DNA from: Balneolales bacterium
GTDB lineage: Bacteria > Bacteroidota > Rhodothermia > Balneolales > Natronogracilivirgulaceae
Length of the DNA stretch: 6,826 bases
NCBI GenBank assembly: GCA_007116685.1
Contig: SKIC01000030.1
Location: forward strand, 1-6,826
Direction of reading: 5' to 3'
This document shows, piece by piece, positions 6,231 to 6,826 of the stretch (the first letter of the stretch is position 1; each line of letters begins with the position of its first letter). A program made the position numbers and the translations under genes. The notes under the pieces were generated by a model. It saw only the letters and a program-made list of their open reading frames with translations. It ran no database searches and had not been told where the DNA came from.

Positions 6231-6705
6231 TTATTCGATTTCTTTTATTCCGATTTCTGTCAAATATTCGTATGTCTGATCGTAAAATTTCTTTGGTCGA
6301 GTTTGATCAACTTCACTGCTTTTAGGAATGTATAATACCATACCTTGTCTAGCTCGTGTAAGAAGAACACGATAAGTGTTTTTCAAATATTCTTTATCTA
6401 ACTCTTTGTTTATGTTTTGCCATTTAGTCCCTTTGAAACTCTGGTATTTCCAAGACTTACTATTCATATAAAAATTGCCTCCCCAGGCTACACAAGCCCA
6501 ATCAATCTCAAGGCCTTGAATATCAAACTCTGTCGCTACTTCTTCCAAAAAATAAGAAGAACGGATATCTTGACTACTGTTTAAAAACCAATTAGGTGCA
6601 GATATTTCATTTTTGACATCAATGCCAATTGGTCTAAGTCTTCTAGCTCCTGATGAACTAATCAATCCTATTCGTTCACTACCTTTCGCTTGATTGCGTA
6701 ACCAA
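6231..6705 (-). pseudogene. DUF2075 / Schlafen-type DNA/RNA helicase, C-terminal fragment cut by an insertion sequence
   Basis: About 157 codons of the C-terminal helicase region survive, ending in TAA at 6231-6233. Reading down the minus strand, GLISSSGARRLRP (about 6668-6630) matches the segment after the Walker domain in DUF2075 proteins. ATEFDIQGLEIDW (about 6536-6498) is the motif V-like block. NTYRVLLTRARQGMVLYIP (about 6380-6324) holds motif VI with its arginine finger. The ATPase half with Walker A and B is absent. The frame can be followed upstream of a TTG at 6665 to 6705, where helicase-like sequence ends and the insertion-sequence end begins. It then stays open by chance through IS DNA to a TAG at 6786-6788. 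Such helicases are often linked to nucleic-acid defence or nuclease partners; that is context knowledge, not visible here. Without its ATPase core the fragment should be inactive. It converges on the PAS gene with a 43-bp gap. Confidence 0.75.
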
Positions 6706-6826
6706 TGTAAGCTTCCCCAATTTTCAGTCAGTTGTAAATTAGAGGATTTGGTGATTTTGTAATACCTGCATGGGCGTTCTTTTTCCTAGAGAATCATGCG
6801 GGCGGTTGTGATTGTAATCGTGAATA
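6706..6826 (-). mobile_element. IS3-like insertion sequence, one end only, running off the window
   Basis: The element end is placed at 6706, where TGTAAGCTTCCCC begins, read inward on the plus strand. IS3 elements typically start TG and end CA, and this point coincides with the loss of helicase homology. It lies 33 bp beyond the transposase stop codon at 6739, a normal distance for this family. The transposase runs in the same direction as the helicase fragment. The other end and any target duplication lie outside the window, so the boundary is an inference to within a few bases. Confidence 0.65.
6739..6826 (-). CDS. IS3-family transposase (OrfB, rve integrase core), C-terminal end, 5' truncated by window edge
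   Basis: On the minus strand a frame enters at 6825 and ends with TAA at 6741-6739, giving 28 residues. It contains DYNHNRPHDSLGKRTPMQV, the signature C-terminal stretch YNxxRPHxSLGxxTP that follows the catalytic glutamate in IS3-family OrfB transposases. The frame differs from that of the helicase fragment. The DDE residues lie beyond the edge, so activity cannot be judged. IS481-type transposases share a similar ending and are the main alternative. Confidence 0.75.
   Translation of the reverse strand, partial: IHDYNHNRPHDSLGKRTPMQVLQNHQIL

Noticed and set aside
6231..6665. A complete 144-residue gene starting at TTG 6665
   Set aside because: Helicase-like sequence continues upstream of 6665 to about 6705 and the product lacks the ATPase core. 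The apparent gene is a fragment.
1..6826. CRISPR arrays, tRNA or rRNA genes
   Set aside because: No regularly spaced direct repeats, cloverleaf-like segments or conserved rRNA stretches were recognised on either strand.

Overview
The window looks like chromosomal DNA from the FCB group, most likely Bacteroidota or Balneolota. This is an inference from three things: moderately A+T-rich DNA, no recognisable Shine-Dalgarno sequence before any of the five intact starts, and the family mix. It does not rest on a marker gene.

Layout. Positions 1-573 hold the C-terminal 190 residues of a PPP-family metallophosphatase cut by the left edge. It is followed after 10 bp by ychF (584-1684). A tail-to-tail junction with two hairpin terminators leads to lexA on the minus strand (1889-2545), which retains the Ala-Gly cleavage site and the Ser/Lys dyad. 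A 258-bp divergent region separates lexA from an L-low-specificity threonine aldolase (2804-3832). It contains a 29-bp palindrome directly before the lexA start and a sigma70-like promoter pointing at the aldolase.

The 634 bp between the aldolase and a convergent membrane di-iron hydroxylase of the sterol desaturase superfamily (4467-5297, minus) hold no convincing gene. They are filled by a nested, symmetric set of inverted repeats. An outer 19-bp pair almost touches both stop codons, an inner pair is a perfect 15-bp match, and a central imperfect fold-back lies between 4127 and 4285. A strong minus-strand terminator hairpin lies inside. It looks like a non-autonomous or decayed repeat element and is the least explained part of the window.

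Divergent from the hydroxylase is a soluble PAS protein (5549-6187) ending in a shortened chemoreceptor signalling tip. The right end holds a broken gene: the C-terminal part of a DUF2075/Schlafen-type DNA/RNA helicase (6231-6705, minus). It is cut by an IS3-like insertion sequence, whose end and transposase C-terminus (stop at 6739) run off the window. This transposase frame is short and easily missed.

Functional links are limited. The phosphatase and ychF probably share a transcript. lexA probably represses itself. The remaining genes appear to be single units. No rRNA, tRNA or CRISPR array was seen.
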